Shown here: positions 24,161 to 33,437 of the stretch, piece after piece
Layout: every line of letters starts with the position of its first letter
Numbering within the stretch: the first letter of the stretch is position 1
Origin: an uncultured Bacteroidales bacterium
Lineage (GTDB): Bacteria; Bacteroidota; Bacteroidia; Bacteroidales; UBA932
Direction: 5' to 3'
DNA length: 64,000 nt
Assembly (NCBI GenBank): GCA_934725575.1
Contig: CAKVCK010000003.1
Location: forward strand, 107,823 to 171,822
Made by a program: the position numbers and the translations under genes
Notes under the pieces: model-generated
Told to the model about the DNA's origin: nothing
The model's database searches: none
Seen by the model: the letters and a program-made list of their open reading frames with translations, nothing else

Positions 24161-25718
24161 CCTTCTTCAGCGTGACATCCACGTTGAGGTACATCTTGTA
24201 GAAGGCGTTCTCACCGAGTTTGGAATACCGCCCGACAAGGGCACGGAGTTGTGGGAGGAGATATTCAGAAGTCTCTTCCCATTCTTTTTGCGTGCAGGTG
24301 ATGCCGTCCTTCGAGGAGGCATATTCACGGAATGCGGACGGGATATTCATTCTGTCCAGGAATATTCCAAGTTCGGCGTCACTGTCGATTTCGGAGAGCC
24401 GCGATTTGTATTTGTCGAACATCGCCGAGGCGAACCTCATCTGCGTCGCTTTCTTGTTGCAGGCGATGAAGAACTTAGTGGCCCTGGTGGTGTCCACCGG
24501 CACGAACACGTCCGGGATGATGCCGCCACCGCCATAGACCGTCCTTCCGGCCACTGTCTTGTAGGCGGCCGTGGAGTCAACCTTGATGCTGTCAGCGTCG
24601 TACATCTCTCCGTCGGCGTAGCGCTTGTAGATGTCGTATTGGTAGTCTTCTGAATATGGCTTCTGGATGCAACGGCCGGATGGCGTGTAGAATCTTGCGA
24701 CCGTCAGACGCACTCCGGACCCATCGCTGAAATAGACTGGCTCCTGCACGAGACCCTTGCCGAACGAGCGCCTTCCGATGATGAGGCCTCTGTCGTTGTC
24801 CTGGATGGCGCCTGCGAATATCTCGCTGGACGAAGCCGTGGACTCGTTGATCAATACTGTCAGGTCAATGTCCTGAAGGATTCCCTTGCCGTCGGCCTTG
24901 TAGTCGTCCTTCTTGCGGTGAAGTCCCTGCATATAGACGATCTCGTCACCTTTCTTGAGGAACATATCGCAGAGCAGCAGTGCCTGGTCGAAATACCCTC
25001 CTGTGTTGTCACGCAGGTCGAAGATCAGTTTCTTCATTCCTTTCCCGAGCAGTGTGGCGCTGGCCTGTGAGAACTCCGTGAATGTCGTTCTGGAGAACTT
25101 GGAGAGCTTGATGTAGCCGGTGGTGTCGTTGATCATAAACGAAGCGTCCACGCAGTGCATCGGAATCTTCCCTCTGGTGATCTCGAACGGAATCGTCTCG
25201 TTGCCTCTGCCGACTGTTACCGTGACCTTTGTCCCGGCCGGGCCTTTCATCCTGCGGACCATGCTGTCCTGAGGAAATTTCACTCCGGCGATGTCCTTGT
25301 CCCCGACCTTGAGGATCCTGTCACCTTTCTGCAGTCCGACCTTCTCGGACGGGCCTCCGGGGATGACTTCCAGCACGATCGCCGTGTCGTTCGGGACGTT
25401 GAACTGGATGCCGATTCCATCGAAATTGCCGGCCAGATCGGTCTCCGCCTCGGTCAGCTCTACAGGTGGCATATAGACTGAATGAGGGTCAAGCTCCGCC
25501 AATGCGGCGGTGATGGCAGCGTCCGTGACTTTCCCGACATTGATAGTGTCAACGTAGTTCTTGTCGATCTGGTCAAGGATCAGATTCAGTTTGCGCCAGT
25601 CTTGATTCTGAACGCGGAGCATATTCCTTTTCTGCGAATATGCATTGTAGGCCAGCACCATAAGCGCCCCCACGATTATTCCGAGCACAGCAATCCAGAT
25701 GGAAGATATTCGTTTCAT
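24117..25718 (-). CDS. S41 family C-terminal processing protease (CtpA/Prc-like)
   Basis: A 533-residue periplasmic serine protease. N-terminal anchor helix (residues 7-25), PDZ domain about 90-170 ('GGPSEKVGLQKGDRI') and a catalytic domain with Ser298 in 'STASSSEIF' and Lys321 in 'SFGKGLVQE', the Ser-Lys dyad of this family. Such proteases trim or degrade proteins by their C-terminus at the envelope. Its start lies next to the stop of the dCMP deaminase gene, so they are probably co-transcribed. The last 15 codons overlap the opposing response regulator gene. Confidence 0.9.
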   Translation of the reverse strand: MKRISSIWIAVLGIIVGALMVLAYNAYSQKRNMLRVQNQDWRKLNLILDQIDKNYVDTINVGKVTDAAITAALAELDPHSVYMPPVELTEAETDLAGNFDGIGIQFNVPNDTAIVLEVIPGGPSEKVGLQKGDRILKVGDKDIAGVKFPQDSMVRRMKGPAGTKVTVTVGRGNETIPFEITRGKIPMHCVDASFMINDTTGYIKLSKFSRTTFTEFSQASATLLGKGMKKLIFDLRDNTGGYFDQALLLCDMFLKKGDEIVYMQGLHRKKDDYKADGKGILQDIDLTVLINESTASSSEIFAGAIQDNDRGLIIGRRSFGKGLVQEPVYFSDGSGVRLTVARFYTPSGRCIQKPYSEDYQYDIYKRYADGEMYDADSIKVDSTAAYKTVAGRTVYGGGGIIPDVFVPVDTTRATKFFIACNKKATQMRFASAMFDKYKSRLSEIDSDAELGIFLDRMNIPSAFREYASSKDGITCTQKEWEETSEYLLPQLRALVGRYSKLGENAFYKMYLNVDVTLKKAIESDSRNLLHPAR

Positions 25719-25719
25719 C

Positions 25720-26124
25720 CTAATCTATCTTTTCAACTTTGATTCCAGCCTTGCGGAGCAGGTCAACTCCGTCCGTGAGGCGATATTCATCTTTATAGAC
25801 GACTCTTTTTATGCCGGCCTGAATGATCAGCTTCGAGCATTCTATGCACGGGGATGCCGTTACGTAGAGGGTCGCACCGAGGCTGCTGTTGCCTGACTTC
25901 GCGACCTTGGTGATGGCGTTGGCCTCGGCGTGGAGGACGTATGGCTTTGTGGCTCCGTTCTCGTCCTCGCAGACGTTCTCGAATCCGGACGGCGTCCCGT
26001 TGTAGCCATCGGAGATGATCATCCTGTCCTTGACCAGGATCGCTCCGACCTGCCGTCTCTTGCAGTAGGAGTTCCTGGCCCAGATCTCGGCCATCTCAAG
26101 GTATCGCTGGTCAAACTTTTCCAT
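25720..26124 (-). CDS. Deoxycytidylate deaminase family protein
   Basis: A 134-residue zinc-dependent deaminase. Zinc and catalytic motif 'HAEANA' (His65, Glu67) and 'SPCIEC' (Cys93, Cys96). The 'GYNGTPSGFENVCED' segment is typical of dCMP deaminase/ComEB rather than tRNA or cytidine deaminases. It likely converts dCMP to dUMP for thymidylate synthesis. Its ATG overlaps the stop of the upstream ligase gene by one base and it is followed by the protease gene. Confidence 0.85.
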   Translation of the reverse strand: MEKFDQRYLEMAEIWARNSYCKRRQVGAILVKDRMIISDGYNGTPSGFENVCEDENGATKPYVLHAEANAITKVAKSGNSSLGATLYVTASPCIECSKLIIQAGIKRVVYKDEYRLTDGVDLLRKAGIKVEKID

Positions 26125-27794
26125 TACTTGTTTCTCTGGTAGAGGTATCTCTTGATGCTCTTCTTCGGGGTTCTCTCGAAATCTTCCGGCATAAACTCGA
26201 TCTTCTTGATCTTGGCGTAGTTAGGAATCTCCCTGTTGATCTCCGGAAGCTGTGATGTCAGAGTCTTCTCCAGATCCTCGCGGTTCATTCCGTCCAGTTC
26301 GCCCTGATGGTAGTCAGGGTAAACCAGAGCGGTCAAGCCGCCGTTGTCTTCGATGACAAGCGAGTCAACGACGTAGGCGAACGAGTTGATCACAGACTCA
26401 AGCTCCTCAGGGTAGATGTTCTGGCCGTTCGGTCCGAGGAACATACACTTGTAACGTCCTCTGATGTAGAGATAACCGTCCTTGTCGATGACACCCATAT
26501 CTCCGGTCCTGAGCCATCCGTCCTCAGTGAAGAGATCCTTCGTGGCCTCCTCGTTCTTGTAGTAGCCAAGGGCGATGTTCGGGCCGTAGGCCTGGATCTC
26601 TCCCTCGATGTTCTCCGGGTCAGGGGAGTCGATGCGGATGGACATATTCAACGCCGCCTTTCCGCAGGAGTAGAGCCTCTTGTCGTCGTAGTGCGCATAG
26701 GTGATGATCGGGGCGCATTCCGTCATTCCGTAGCCGACGGTGTAAGGGAACGCGATGTCCCAGAAGAACTTCTCGATCTCCTTGTTGAACGCCGCTCCAC
26801 CCATAATGACTTCAATGAAGTTGCCTCCGAAAGCGCTCACGAGCTCGCCGCAGATCTTCTTCTGGATCATCTTGTCGATCACCGGAACCTTGAGCAGGGT
26901 CTTGATTCCGCCTTTTTCCACAATCTTCTGGATCTTGGACTTATAGACTTTCTCGATGATCAGCGGCACGGCGATGATGATGTTCGGCTTGACCTCGGAA
27001 AGCGCCTGCATAATGATCTTCGGGCTCGGTACCCTCGTAAGGAAGTGCACGTGGGCTCCGATCGTCATCTCGAAGAGGAACTCGAACATCATTCCGTACA
27101 TATGTGCGGACGGGAGCATCGCCACCACGTTCGTCTGGTTGTTCAGCTCCGGAAGCACGTGCTGCGCGAACTGGATGTTGGAGCACAGGGCCCTGTAAGG
27201 GATCATCACACCCTTTGAGAAACCGGACGTGCCGGATGTGTAGTTGATCATCGCCAGTTCGTTAGGGGAGTCCTTGTAGTAGTTGAGGTCCTCCGGCTCG
27301 AAACTGTTCGGGTGGCGTTTGCCGAAATATTCATTCATATGCTCCCGAGCCTCGGTGATGCGAGGAACCTTTGAATACAGAAGCTGGAAAGTGTTGATTC
27401 TCACCACCGCGAACAGCCCTGGCATCTCATCGGCGCTCAGCCCCTCCCAGATGACATCGTCCACAAAGAGAACCTTTGCTTCAGAGTGATTGACCAAGTA
27501 ATGAATATTTCCGGGCTTGAACTCGTGGAGGATAGGCACAGGCACCGCTCCGTAGGTCATCGTGGCCAGAAAACTTACCGCCCAGTTGACCTGGTTGCGG
27601 GCGCAGATGGCCACCTTGTCTCCTTTGTGCAGAAAGCATTTCTCGAATGCGATGTGCAGTTTCTCGATGCGTCTTGCCACGTCCCTGTAGCATAGGCTCA
27701 CTCCCTGATAGTTGGAAAGCGCAAGCCTGTCCCAATTTTTTCTGAAGCTCTCTTCAAGGAGCTTGTTCACAGATTCGAATCTGAATTCGTTCAT
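26124..27794 (-). CDS. AMP-binding long-chain acyl-CoA synthetase-like protein
   Basis: A 556-residue member of the ANL superfamily. Nucleotide motif 'YTSGTSGFSKGV', 'GYGMTECAP', 'GEIQAYGPNIALGYYKNEEAT', 'GWLRTGDMGVIDKDGYLYIRGR' and the C-terminal 'RTPKKSIKRYLY' Lys region. It activates a fatty acid or other carboxylate as an acyl-adenylate and passes it to CoA. The start at 27794 (MNEFRFESVNK) is chosen because a longer reading would run into the preceding gene, whose stop is at 27806. Substrate unknown. Confidence 0.85.
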   Translation of the reverse strand: MNEFRFESVNKLLEESFRKNWDRLALSNYQGVSLCYRDVARRIEKLHIAFEKCFLHKGDKVAICARNQVNWAVSFLATMTYGAVPVPILHEFKPGNIHYLVNHSEAKVLFVDDVIWEGLSADEMPGLFAVVRINTFQLLYSKVPRITEAREHMNEYFGKRHPNSFEPEDLNYYKDSPNELAMINYTSGTSGFSKGVMIPYRALCSNIQFAQHVLPELNNQTNVVAMLPSAHMYGMMFEFLFEMTIGAHVHFLTRVPSPKIIMQALSEVKPNIIIAVPLIIEKVYKSKIQKIVEKGGIKTLLKVPVIDKMIQKKICGELVSAFGGNFIEVIMGGAAFNKEIEKFFWDIAFPYTVGYGMTECAPIITYAHYDDKRLYSCGKAALNMSIRIDSPDPENIEGEIQAYGPNIALGYYKNEEATKDLFTEDGWLRTGDMGVIDKDGYLYIRGRYKCMFLGPNGQNIYPEELESVINSFAYVVDSLVIEDNGGLTALVYPDYHQGELDGMNREDLEKTLTSQLPEINREIPNYAKIKKIEFMPEDFERTPKKSIKRYLYQRNK

Positions 27795-27805
27795 AATGTT
27801 CGTTT

Positions 27806-29974
27806 TTATTTGCCGGGCTTGAAGGTTCTTTCCTTGCCATCGTAACAAACCGCGCTGAACCCTTTGTCCGTGATCTCGATCTTGCTGTCCGGCCGGATCA
27901 TCTTGTTGCCCTCGCCCTTTATCAAAGGCTCTCCGCCGCTGAACGGGAAAACCATGCTTTGGGCTGATGTCCTGACCACCCAGTATTTTTTACCATTGCC
28001 TTCCAGAAGCTCGGGAAGGCTCTTTATAGTCTCATCGGCCGTTATTCCTTTCCAGGAAGGAACCTGCTTCCCGTGCAGGTCGTAATAGCCTACGGTGTTG
28101 TCTGTGTGCAGGAGCATCGCAGTATAGCCTTTAGCTCCCGTGAAATCGTACACGGCAGGCCCTGCCGCAATTTTCTTGCCTGTCTCGGAAGGGAATCCTG
28201 TGACGAAGCGTCCGAGCCTGTCAATCAGGTACATCTGTGATCCGGCCGCGAACAGGTACTGGATCTTTCCGTTGTTGTAGTAATCGACTTCTTGGACGTA
28301 GCCGCGGATCTTCGACTTGAACGGCACGCCCCAGACATCCTTCCCGTTCTCGTCCCGCAGACATATTGAAAGATGGCTGTTCTGGTAAATCGTGTTGATC
28401 TTGCCTGTGGCGCAGTTCCGTACCTTGAAAGGTCCTTCCGGCACATTGATGGTTGTGTCTCTTCCGGAAACTGATGTAGGGACGCTTCCCTTGCTCACAA
28501 GTACCCTGTCCAGATTGAAATCCAGACCGACTTTTCCACCTTCAGTTCCTGCCGAGATGACGATAGGAACGTATGACGCTCCCTTCAGGATATTCCTGCA
28601 TCCTTTGGCCATCATCGGGCTGAATGTGGCGTCAAGCAGGTTTGGATCCTCGCTGAGAGAGTGGTACATCCAGGCTCCGCAGTTTTTCTGCGGAATCCGG
28701 TCGAGGCCTTCCGTCCCGAGGCGGGCGGCCAAAGTCTCTTTGATGAAATCTGACTTTGAATATTCAGAAACGCAATCCGCCGCTCCTATCACTATCCAGT
28801 CTCCAACCAGAGCGCAGGCGTTTTCCTCTTCCGCCTTGAATATATTCCCGAATATGGCCGAGGCGAATCCCGGACACTTCATTCCGCTGACGTTGTCCGC
28901 TTTCAGCCTGTTTCCAGGGCGCAGCATCAGGACCTGGCGGAGTTTTTCGCCAAGGTGCAGATTTATGATGGATATCTCCTTGATGTCCAAGGATTTCGCC
29001 CATTCCTCGGCGTTTTGGCCGAATTCTTTTTTCTGTGTCGCCAGCGTCGCCTCGAACTTGTCCAGCCGGCTTCTGGAGTCAAGGTGATTTCTGTAGGCCT
29101 TTATGTAGGAAGAGATGTTCCCTATCGGAAGGTCAAGGATGAAATCAACATTCGACGGGACTGCGTCAGCGATTCTCACCTCGGAAGATCCGGAGTGTGT
29201 GAGTATATTCAAGTAATATGACGGATCGTTCGAGTAGAGCAGGGCACCACGCATAGTGACTCCGCTGTCGGAATGTCTGGTTATGCTGAAAGCCGTCCAC
29301 TCGGACAGTTCTTTGAAGAAGTTTCTGGATTTCCGGTGCTTCTTTGCGAAGTATGCGCCGATGATGTTGTCTGTGTAGGCGTTGGAGAAGAAGATGACAT
29401 CGTCTCCTGATGTGGCAGATGTGATTTCCGCGAATCCGTTCGCCTCAAGGATGCTGTGCCCTTCCTCCAGATGCCTTATCGAGGAGTTTATGATTGTCTC
29501 GGAAGAGGAGATCAGAAGCAGGTCGCCATTGGTCCTTGCGATGAGCCTTGAGGAATCCGCGTCAGCCATCAGCCGGCGGAAGTCCTCGGTTGTGTCAGCA
29601 ATGGCTTTCCCCGCGTCTATGATCATAAGTGGTGGAAGATCCTTGCTGTAATGCACGGAGACTATGGCTTGGGCTTTCTTGAGACTGTTGTACCTGTTTG
29701 ATGCGATCCTGCTGAATCTGCCCGATGTCAATTCCCCGAAAACGGACACTGAGTCGCCGAGATATTCGCAAAGTCTTCCGAAGTTTTTGGCGCAGAAGAC
29801 GATGGCGGCATCGGACGGCACCGCTTTGACCAGCTGGTGTGTCTCCAGAAAACGGGAATCTCCACCAAGGTCACTGTCTGGGGAACCTGAATATAATTTC
29901 ACGACAGCAAAGGCGATTCCTCCTATGAGGATCACCGCAGCAGCGATCAGTATGGTCAGTGTCTTTCTGTTCAT
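27806..29974 (-). CDS. Uncharacterised membrane-anchored protein with a long extracytoplasmic domain
   Basis: A 722-residue protein with one N-terminal transmembrane helix (residues 6-28) and a large exported part. The C-terminal 200 residues show repeating strands ('WGVPFKSKIRGYVQEVDYYNNGKIQYLFAAGSQ' split, 'YDLHGKQVPSWKG') that resemble a beta-propeller, and the middle resembles DUF3352-like proteins. No catalytic motif was recognised. It lies between a TonB-like gene and the acyl-CoA synthetase gene on the same strand. A CAAATATA element (- strand TATATTTG, 29987-29994) ends 13 bases before the start and may be its promoter. Role unknown. Confidence 0.6.
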   Translation of the reverse strand: MNRKTLTILIAAAVILIGGIAFAVVKLYSGSPDSDLGGDSRFLETHQLVKAVPSDAAIVFCAKNFGRLCEYLGDSVSVFGELTSGRFSRIASNRYNSLKKAQAIVSVHYSKDLPPLMIIDAGKAIADTTEDFRRLMADADSSRLIARTNGDLLLISSSETIINSSIRHLEEGHSILEANGFAEITSATSGDDVIFFSNAYTDNIIGAYFAKKHRKSRNFFKELSEWTAFSITRHSDSGVTMRGALLYSNDPSYYLNILTHSGSSEVRIADAVPSNVDFILDLPIGNISSYIKAYRNHLDSRSRLDKFEATLATQKKEFGQNAEEWAKSLDIKEISIINLHLGEKLRQVLMLRPGNRLKADNVSGMKCPGFASAIFGNIFKAEEENACALVGDWIVIGAADCVSEYSKSDFIKETLAARLGTEGLDRIPQKNCGAWMYHSLSEDPNLLDATFSPMMAKGCRNILKGASYVPIVISAGTEGGKVGLDFNLDRVLVSKGSVPTSVSGRDTTINVPEGPFKVRNCATGKINTIYQNSHLSICLRDENGKDVWGVPFKSKIRGYVQEVDYYNNGKIQYLFAAGSQMYLIDRLGRFVTGFPSETGKKIAAGPAVYDFTGAKGYTAMLLHTDNTVGYYDLHGKQVPSWKGITADETIKSLPELLEGNGKKYWVVRTSAQSMVFPFSGGEPLIKGEGNKMIRPDSKIEITDKGFSAVCYDGKERTFKPGK

Positions 29975-29986
29975 CGGCTATATTGG

Positions 29987-29994
29987 CAAATATA
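29987..29994 (-). promoter_or_regulatory. Possible -7 box before the 722-residue membrane protein
   Basis: TATATTTG on the - strand, matching TAnnTTTG, with its last G 13 bases before the ATG at 29974. No clear TTTG was seen at the -33 position. The leader would be about 8 bases. Confidence 0.35.
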
Positions 29995-30001
29995 CGCAAT
30001 A

Positions 30002-30703
30002 TTATTGAGCAACGAACAAATATACGATATTTCCGGTCTGTCTTGCCGGTGCCGTTCCGGATGCGGAGAACCGTGAAAGCCTCGCCGCCCTTATCGCAAA
30101 GTCCCTCAGACACTTGTCGTCCGATGACACCCCGTCCTGGACTTTAGCGTTCAAAACCTTGCCGGAAGGATCCACGGTGATGATGACTGTGACGTGTCCG
30201 GCTCCCAGACATCTATAGGCCGGAATCGACAGTTTGCTGGCTTTCCGGCCATCAAGCTCGTAGGACACGACGGAAGGTCCTTGGTAGGATGACTTCTTCT
30301 GCTCCTCTTTGGGTTGGCTCGGTTTGCTGACAGCGGCGTAATCCTCGTCCGGCTCGTCGAGCTTCGGGCCGTTCTTAAGATCCTGTGCCAATTTCTCGGC
30401 ATCCTTGTAGAGTTCCTCGGCGTTGGTGTTGCGGTCATCCTTGAGCGCGCCCCTGTCCACGGCCACATTCCTTATTGGAACGCCGGAAGCCGCCGCAAGC
30501 ATCCTGTCGAGCCTCTCGCTGACCTCTTCCTTGAGGTTGCGCTCCGCCTGCTCTTTCTCAACCTTCTCCTGCTTGGAGAAATCCAGCACGAAGGTGTTCT
30601 CTCTTTTCAACGCGGATGAGATCTGGCAGACAAGCAGCACAATCACCACCGCCAGATGGAATATGACGGTAATATACAACCCTGCCTTGTCGTCGCTCTT
30701 CAT
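30002..30703 (-). CDS. TonB-like energy transducer
   Basis: A 233-residue protein with an N-terminal transmembrane helix (residues 10-30), a charged coiled-coil-like stretch (45-75), a linker rich in Lys/Pro/Ser, and a C-terminal TonB-type domain ('GHVTVIITVDPSGKV', 'DDKCLRDFAIRAARLSRF'). TonB proteins transmit proton-motive force from ExbB/ExbD to outer membrane receptors such as SusC. An ExbB/ExbD operon lies 2.3 kb upstream, and a SusC gene also lies in the window. It is short of the canonical proline-rich spacer, which is common in Bacteroidota. Confidence 0.75.
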   Translation of the reverse strand: MKSDDKAGLYITVIFHLAVVIVLLVCQISSALKRENTFVLDFSKQEKVEKEQAERNLKEEVSERLDRMLAAASGVPIRNVAVDRGALKDDRNTNAEELYKDAEKLAQDLKNGPKLDEPDEDYAAVSKPSQPKEEQKKSSYQGPSVVSYELDGRKASKLSIPAYRCLGAGHVTVIITVDPSGKVLNAKVQDGVSSDDKCLRDFAIRAARLSRFSASGTAPARQTGNIVYLFVAQ

Positions 30704-30748
30704 AGCATTGATTTTCTTTGGAATATTCCCGGATCACCGTCCGCGCGC

Positions 30749-31381
30749 CTATTCGGCGTTCGCCAGTTCCTTCTCTCTGAGGGATTTTTCGATCGTCGCG
30801 GAGATGATGTCGATGGCCACCTTGTTGTGTCCTCCCTGCGGGATGATGATGTCCGCATAGCGCTTGCTCGGCTCTATGAACTGGAGGTACATCGGCTTGA
30901 CGGTTTTGGTGTACCGCTCGATGACGGTCTCCACAGTCTTACCCCTCTCAAGAATATCTCTGGCCATCACCCTCATCAGGCGGTCATCGTCATCAGCGTC
31001 AACGAATATCTTGATGTCCATCTGCTCTCTTAACTCCTTGCAGGTGAACACGAGAATCCCTTCGATGATTATGACTTCCGCCGGCTCGACCGTGACGGTC
31101 TCGGTCTTTGACCGGGAGCAAGTGATGTAGGAATATACCGGCTGTTCGATCGCCTTGCCGTTCTTAAGCTCTTTCAGCTGTTCGCAAAGGAGCTTGAAGT
31201 CGATGGCGTCCGGATGGTCGAAGTTGATCTGTTGCCTCTCTTCCAGCGGAAGATGGCTGGAGTCCTTATAGTAGGAATCCTGAGGAATGACGACCACTTT
31301 TTCCTTAAGCTTCTCGGTTATGGCGTTGACAACCGTTGTCTTTCCGGAGCCGGAGCCGCCGGCTATTCCAATCACTAGCAT
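30749..31381 (-). CDS. udk: Uridine kinase
   Basis: A 210-residue uridine/cytidine kinase, near the usual length. P-loop 'GGSGSGKTT' at residues 8-16, 'QDSYYKD', 'NFDHPDAIDFKLL' and 'RYTKTVKPMYLQFIEPSKRYADIIIPQGG'. It salvages uridine and cytidine to UMP and CMP. It begins 13 bases after asnS and is probably in the same transcript. The start codon is part of a GAATATG context. Confidence 0.93.
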   Translation of the reverse strand: MLVIGIAGGSGSGKTTVVNAITEKLKEKVVVIPQDSYYKDSSHLPLEERQQINFDHPDAIDFKLLCEQLKELKNGKAIEQPVYSYITCSRSKTETVTVEPAEVIIIEGILVFTCKELREQMDIKIFVDADDDDRLMRVMARDILERGKTVETVIERYTKTVKPMYLQFIEPSKRYADIIIPQGGHNKVAIDIISATIEKSLREKELANAE

Positions 31382-31394
31382 ATTCGTTTGTATT

Positions 31395-32792
31395 TTAGAA
31401 TTCGGCGTTCTTTGGAGTCCTTGGGAACGGGATCACGTCGCGGATGTTGGCCATACCGGTGACGAAAAGCAGCAGTCTCTCGAATCCGAGACCGAATCCG
31501 CTGTGAGGCACGGTTCCGTACCGGCGGGTGTCGATGTACCATTCGAGGTTCTTGCGGCTCATCTTGAGCTCGTCGATCCTCTGCTCAAGTTTCTCAAGGG
31601 ATGCCTCTCTTTCGGAACCGCCGATGATCTCCCCGATCTTCGGGAAGAGCACGTCCATTCCGCGCACGGTCTTTCCGTCCTCGTTCTGTTTCATATAGAA
31701 AGCCTTGATGTCCTTAGGGAAGTCAGTGAGAATCACCGGTTTGCCGAAGTGCTTCTCCACGAGGAACCGCTCGTGCTCGCTCTGGAAGTCCGTTCCCCAG
31801 TGAACCGGATACTCGAACTGCTGGCCGTTTCTGACAGCCTCTTCGAGAATCTCCACGGCCTCCGTGTAGGTGACTCTCTGGAACGGAATTCCGAGGACAC
31901 TCTTGAGTCTCTCGATAAGTCCGTCATCGTACTTGTCGTTGAGGAACTTGAGGTCGTCCGCGCAGTTGTCAAGAGCGTACTGCACAAGGTATTTCACGAA
32001 CTCCTCGGCCAGCACCATATTGTCGTTGATGTCGTAGAAGGCCATCTCCGGCTCGATCATCCAGAACTCCGCGAGATGCCTCGGAGTGTTGGAGTTCTCG
32101 GCCCTGAATGTGGGTCCGAAAGTGTAGATCTCTCCCACGCCGGTCGCTCCAAGCTCGCCCTCCAGCTGGCCGCTCACGGTAAGGCACGTCTTCTTTCCGA
32201 AGAAATCCTTGCTGAAGTCAACCTTGCCGTTCTCTTTCTTAGGCACATTCTCAAGGTTGAGTGTGGTCACCTGGAACATATCTCCGGCGCCCTCGGCGTC
32301 AGATTCTGTGATAAGAGGTGTGTTGAGGTAAACGAATCCCTTGTCGTTGAAGAACTTATGAATGGCGAATGCCATCGCGTGACGGATTCTCAGCACGGCT
32401 CCGAACGTGTTTGTCCTCGGACGAAGGTGAGCGACTGTGCGAAGATATTCAAGAGAAGTGTTCTTCTTCTGGAGAGGGTACCTTACAGGGTCGCATTCGC
32501 CGAGCACCTCGATCTGTTTCGCCTGGATCTCGACCGCCTGTCCGCTTCCGACTGATTCGATCAGGTCGCCGGTCACGCTGATGCTCGCTCCGGTTGTGAT
32601 CTTAGCGATAAGGGTCTCGTCAAAGTTGGCCATATCAACCACAACCTGAATGTTATTCACTGTCGAGCCATCGTTGAGTGCGATGAACTTGATCTGCTTG
32701 TTTCCTCTTTTGGTCCTGACCCAGCCTTTGGCAAGGACTTCCTGTCCAGGTGCCGCCTTCAGCAGGGCCTTAACTTTACTCCTCGTTACCAT
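31395..32792 (-). CDS. asnS: Asparaginyl-tRNA synthetase
   Basis: A 465-residue class IIb synthetase. N-terminal OB-fold (about 15-115) for the anticodon, then catalytic motifs including 'TFGPTFRAENSNTPRHLAEFWMIEPE' split as motif 2 and 'GFGLGFERLLLFVTG' as motif 3. It charges tRNA-Asn with asparagine, so this organism can make Asn-tRNA directly. It has its own well-formed promoter and is followed by udk. Confidence 0.95.
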   Translation of the reverse strand: MVTRSKVKALLKAAPGQEVLAKGWVRTKRGNKQIKFIALNDGSTVNNIQVVVDMANFDETLIAKITTGASISVTGDLIESVGSGQAVEIQAKQIEVLGECDPVRYPLQKKNTSLEYLRTVAHLRPRTNTFGAVLRIRHAMAFAIHKFFNDKGFVYLNTPLITESDAEGAGDMFQVTTLNLENVPKKENGKVDFSKDFFGKKTCLTVSGQLEGELGATGVGEIYTFGPTFRAENSNTPRHLAEFWMIEPEMAFYDINDNMVLAEEFVKYLVQYALDNCADDLKFLNDKYDDGLIERLKSVLGIPFQRVTYTEAVEILEEAVRNGQQFEYPVHWGTDFQSEHERFLVEKHFGKPVILTDFPKDIKAFYMKQNEDGKTVRGMDVLFPKIGEIIGGSEREASLEKLEQRIDELKMSRKNLEWYIDTRRYGTVPHSGFGLGFERLLLFVTGMANIRDVIPFPRTPKNAEF

Positions 32793-32819
32793 ATTTTTAT
32801 GACATTTGATTCAATCTCA

Positions 32820-32850
32820 CAAAGATAGTATAAAATTTACGCTGGTCAAA
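32820..32850 (-). promoter_or_regulatory. Promoter of asnS
   Basis: On the - strand TTTG (32850-32847), 19 bases, then TATCTTTG (32827-32820): a full consensus match. The expected start is near 32814, about 22 bases before the asnS ATG. Confidence 0.7.
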
Positions 32851-32867
32851 GACCTTTTTGAATATTC

Positions 32868-32892
32868 GGTCACTGAGCCTATCGAAGTGACC
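32868..32892. repeat. REP-type palindrome upstream of asnS
   Basis: Stems GGTCACT and AGTGACC are perfectly complementary around GAGCCTATCGA. Compared with the 18061 copy (GGTCGCT/AGCGACC) both arms changed together, a compensatory pair supporting a selected hairpin. Lies between the asnS promoter and the terminator of the ExbB/D operon. Confidence 0.75.
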
Positions 32893-32903
32893 AATCGATA
32901 AAA

Positions 32904-32937
32904 AGAGAGGGACTGGCCTGTCGGCCAATCCCTCTCT
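32904..32937 (-). terminator. Terminator of the ExbB/ExbD operon
   Basis: AGAGAGGGA (32904-32912) and TCCCTCTCT (32929-32937) form a 9-bp stem, with an inner TGGCC/GGCCA pairing. On the - strand it is followed by TTTTTATC. It lies 18 bases after the last ExbD stop. Confidence 0.8.
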
Positions 32938-32955
32938 AAATGTATTTCAAGAATG

Positions 32956-33420
32956 TTACTTGTTCTCTGTCTTTCTGGCAGCGTACATAATCTTGAGGGC
33001 GGAGCAGCGCCTAAGCTCCTGCTTCACGTCCGTCACGATACCCATTCTTGCGTCTTCGTCTGCCTTGATTGAGACCTGCATCAACTGGCGGTCAGCCTCG
33101 CTCATCGCGTCGCGCTCGGCGGCGATGAAGTCACGGATGTCGTTCGTTGTCTTGAAAGAGTCATTCAGCTGGATACGCGCCTCGGTACCGTACTGGCTCT
33201 GATACTGAGCGGTAGGGGAACCGATGTAGATGTATGAGGCCAAATCCTTCCTTTCAAGCTTTGCGACCTCCGTCGCTTCCGGGAGTCTAACCCTTACCTT
33301 CACCTCCGTGGATCGGAGCTGTGAGGTCACCATAAAGAAGAACAGGAACATAAACACGATGTCTGAGCTGGTTCCCAACTCCGGCATTTCTTTTTTACCA
33401 CTTCTTTTAAAATTAGGCAT
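32956..33420 (-). CDS. ExbD/TolR family biopolymer transport protein (second copy)
   Basis: A 154-residue protein: short cytoplasmic N-terminus, one transmembrane helix (residues 20-38, 'SDIVFMFLFFFMV' with the conserved membrane Asp20) and a periplasmic domain. ExbD forms the proton-driven stator with ExbB. It is the last gene of the operon, after a paralogue. Paired ExbD genes are usual in Bacteroidales. Confidence 0.88.
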   Translation of the reverse strand: MPNFKRSGKKEMPELGTSSDIVFMFLFFFMVTSQLRSTEVKVRVRLPEATEVAKLERKDLASYIYIGSPTAQYQSQYGTEARIQLNDSFKTTNDIRDFIAAERDAMSEADRQLMQVSIKADEDARMGIVTDVKQELRRCSALKIMYAARKTENK

Positions 33421-33437
33421 TGTCTGATCCTCCTGTT

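Noticed and set aside
26307..27218. 303-codon open frame opposite the acyl-CoA synthetase gene
   Set aside because: A shadow of a GC-rich gene. The synthetase on the other strand has complete family motifs.
31287..32555. 422-codon open frame opposite asnS and udk
   Set aside because: It spans two well-supported genes and reads as Val/Leu/Glu/His-rich shadow sequence without motifs.
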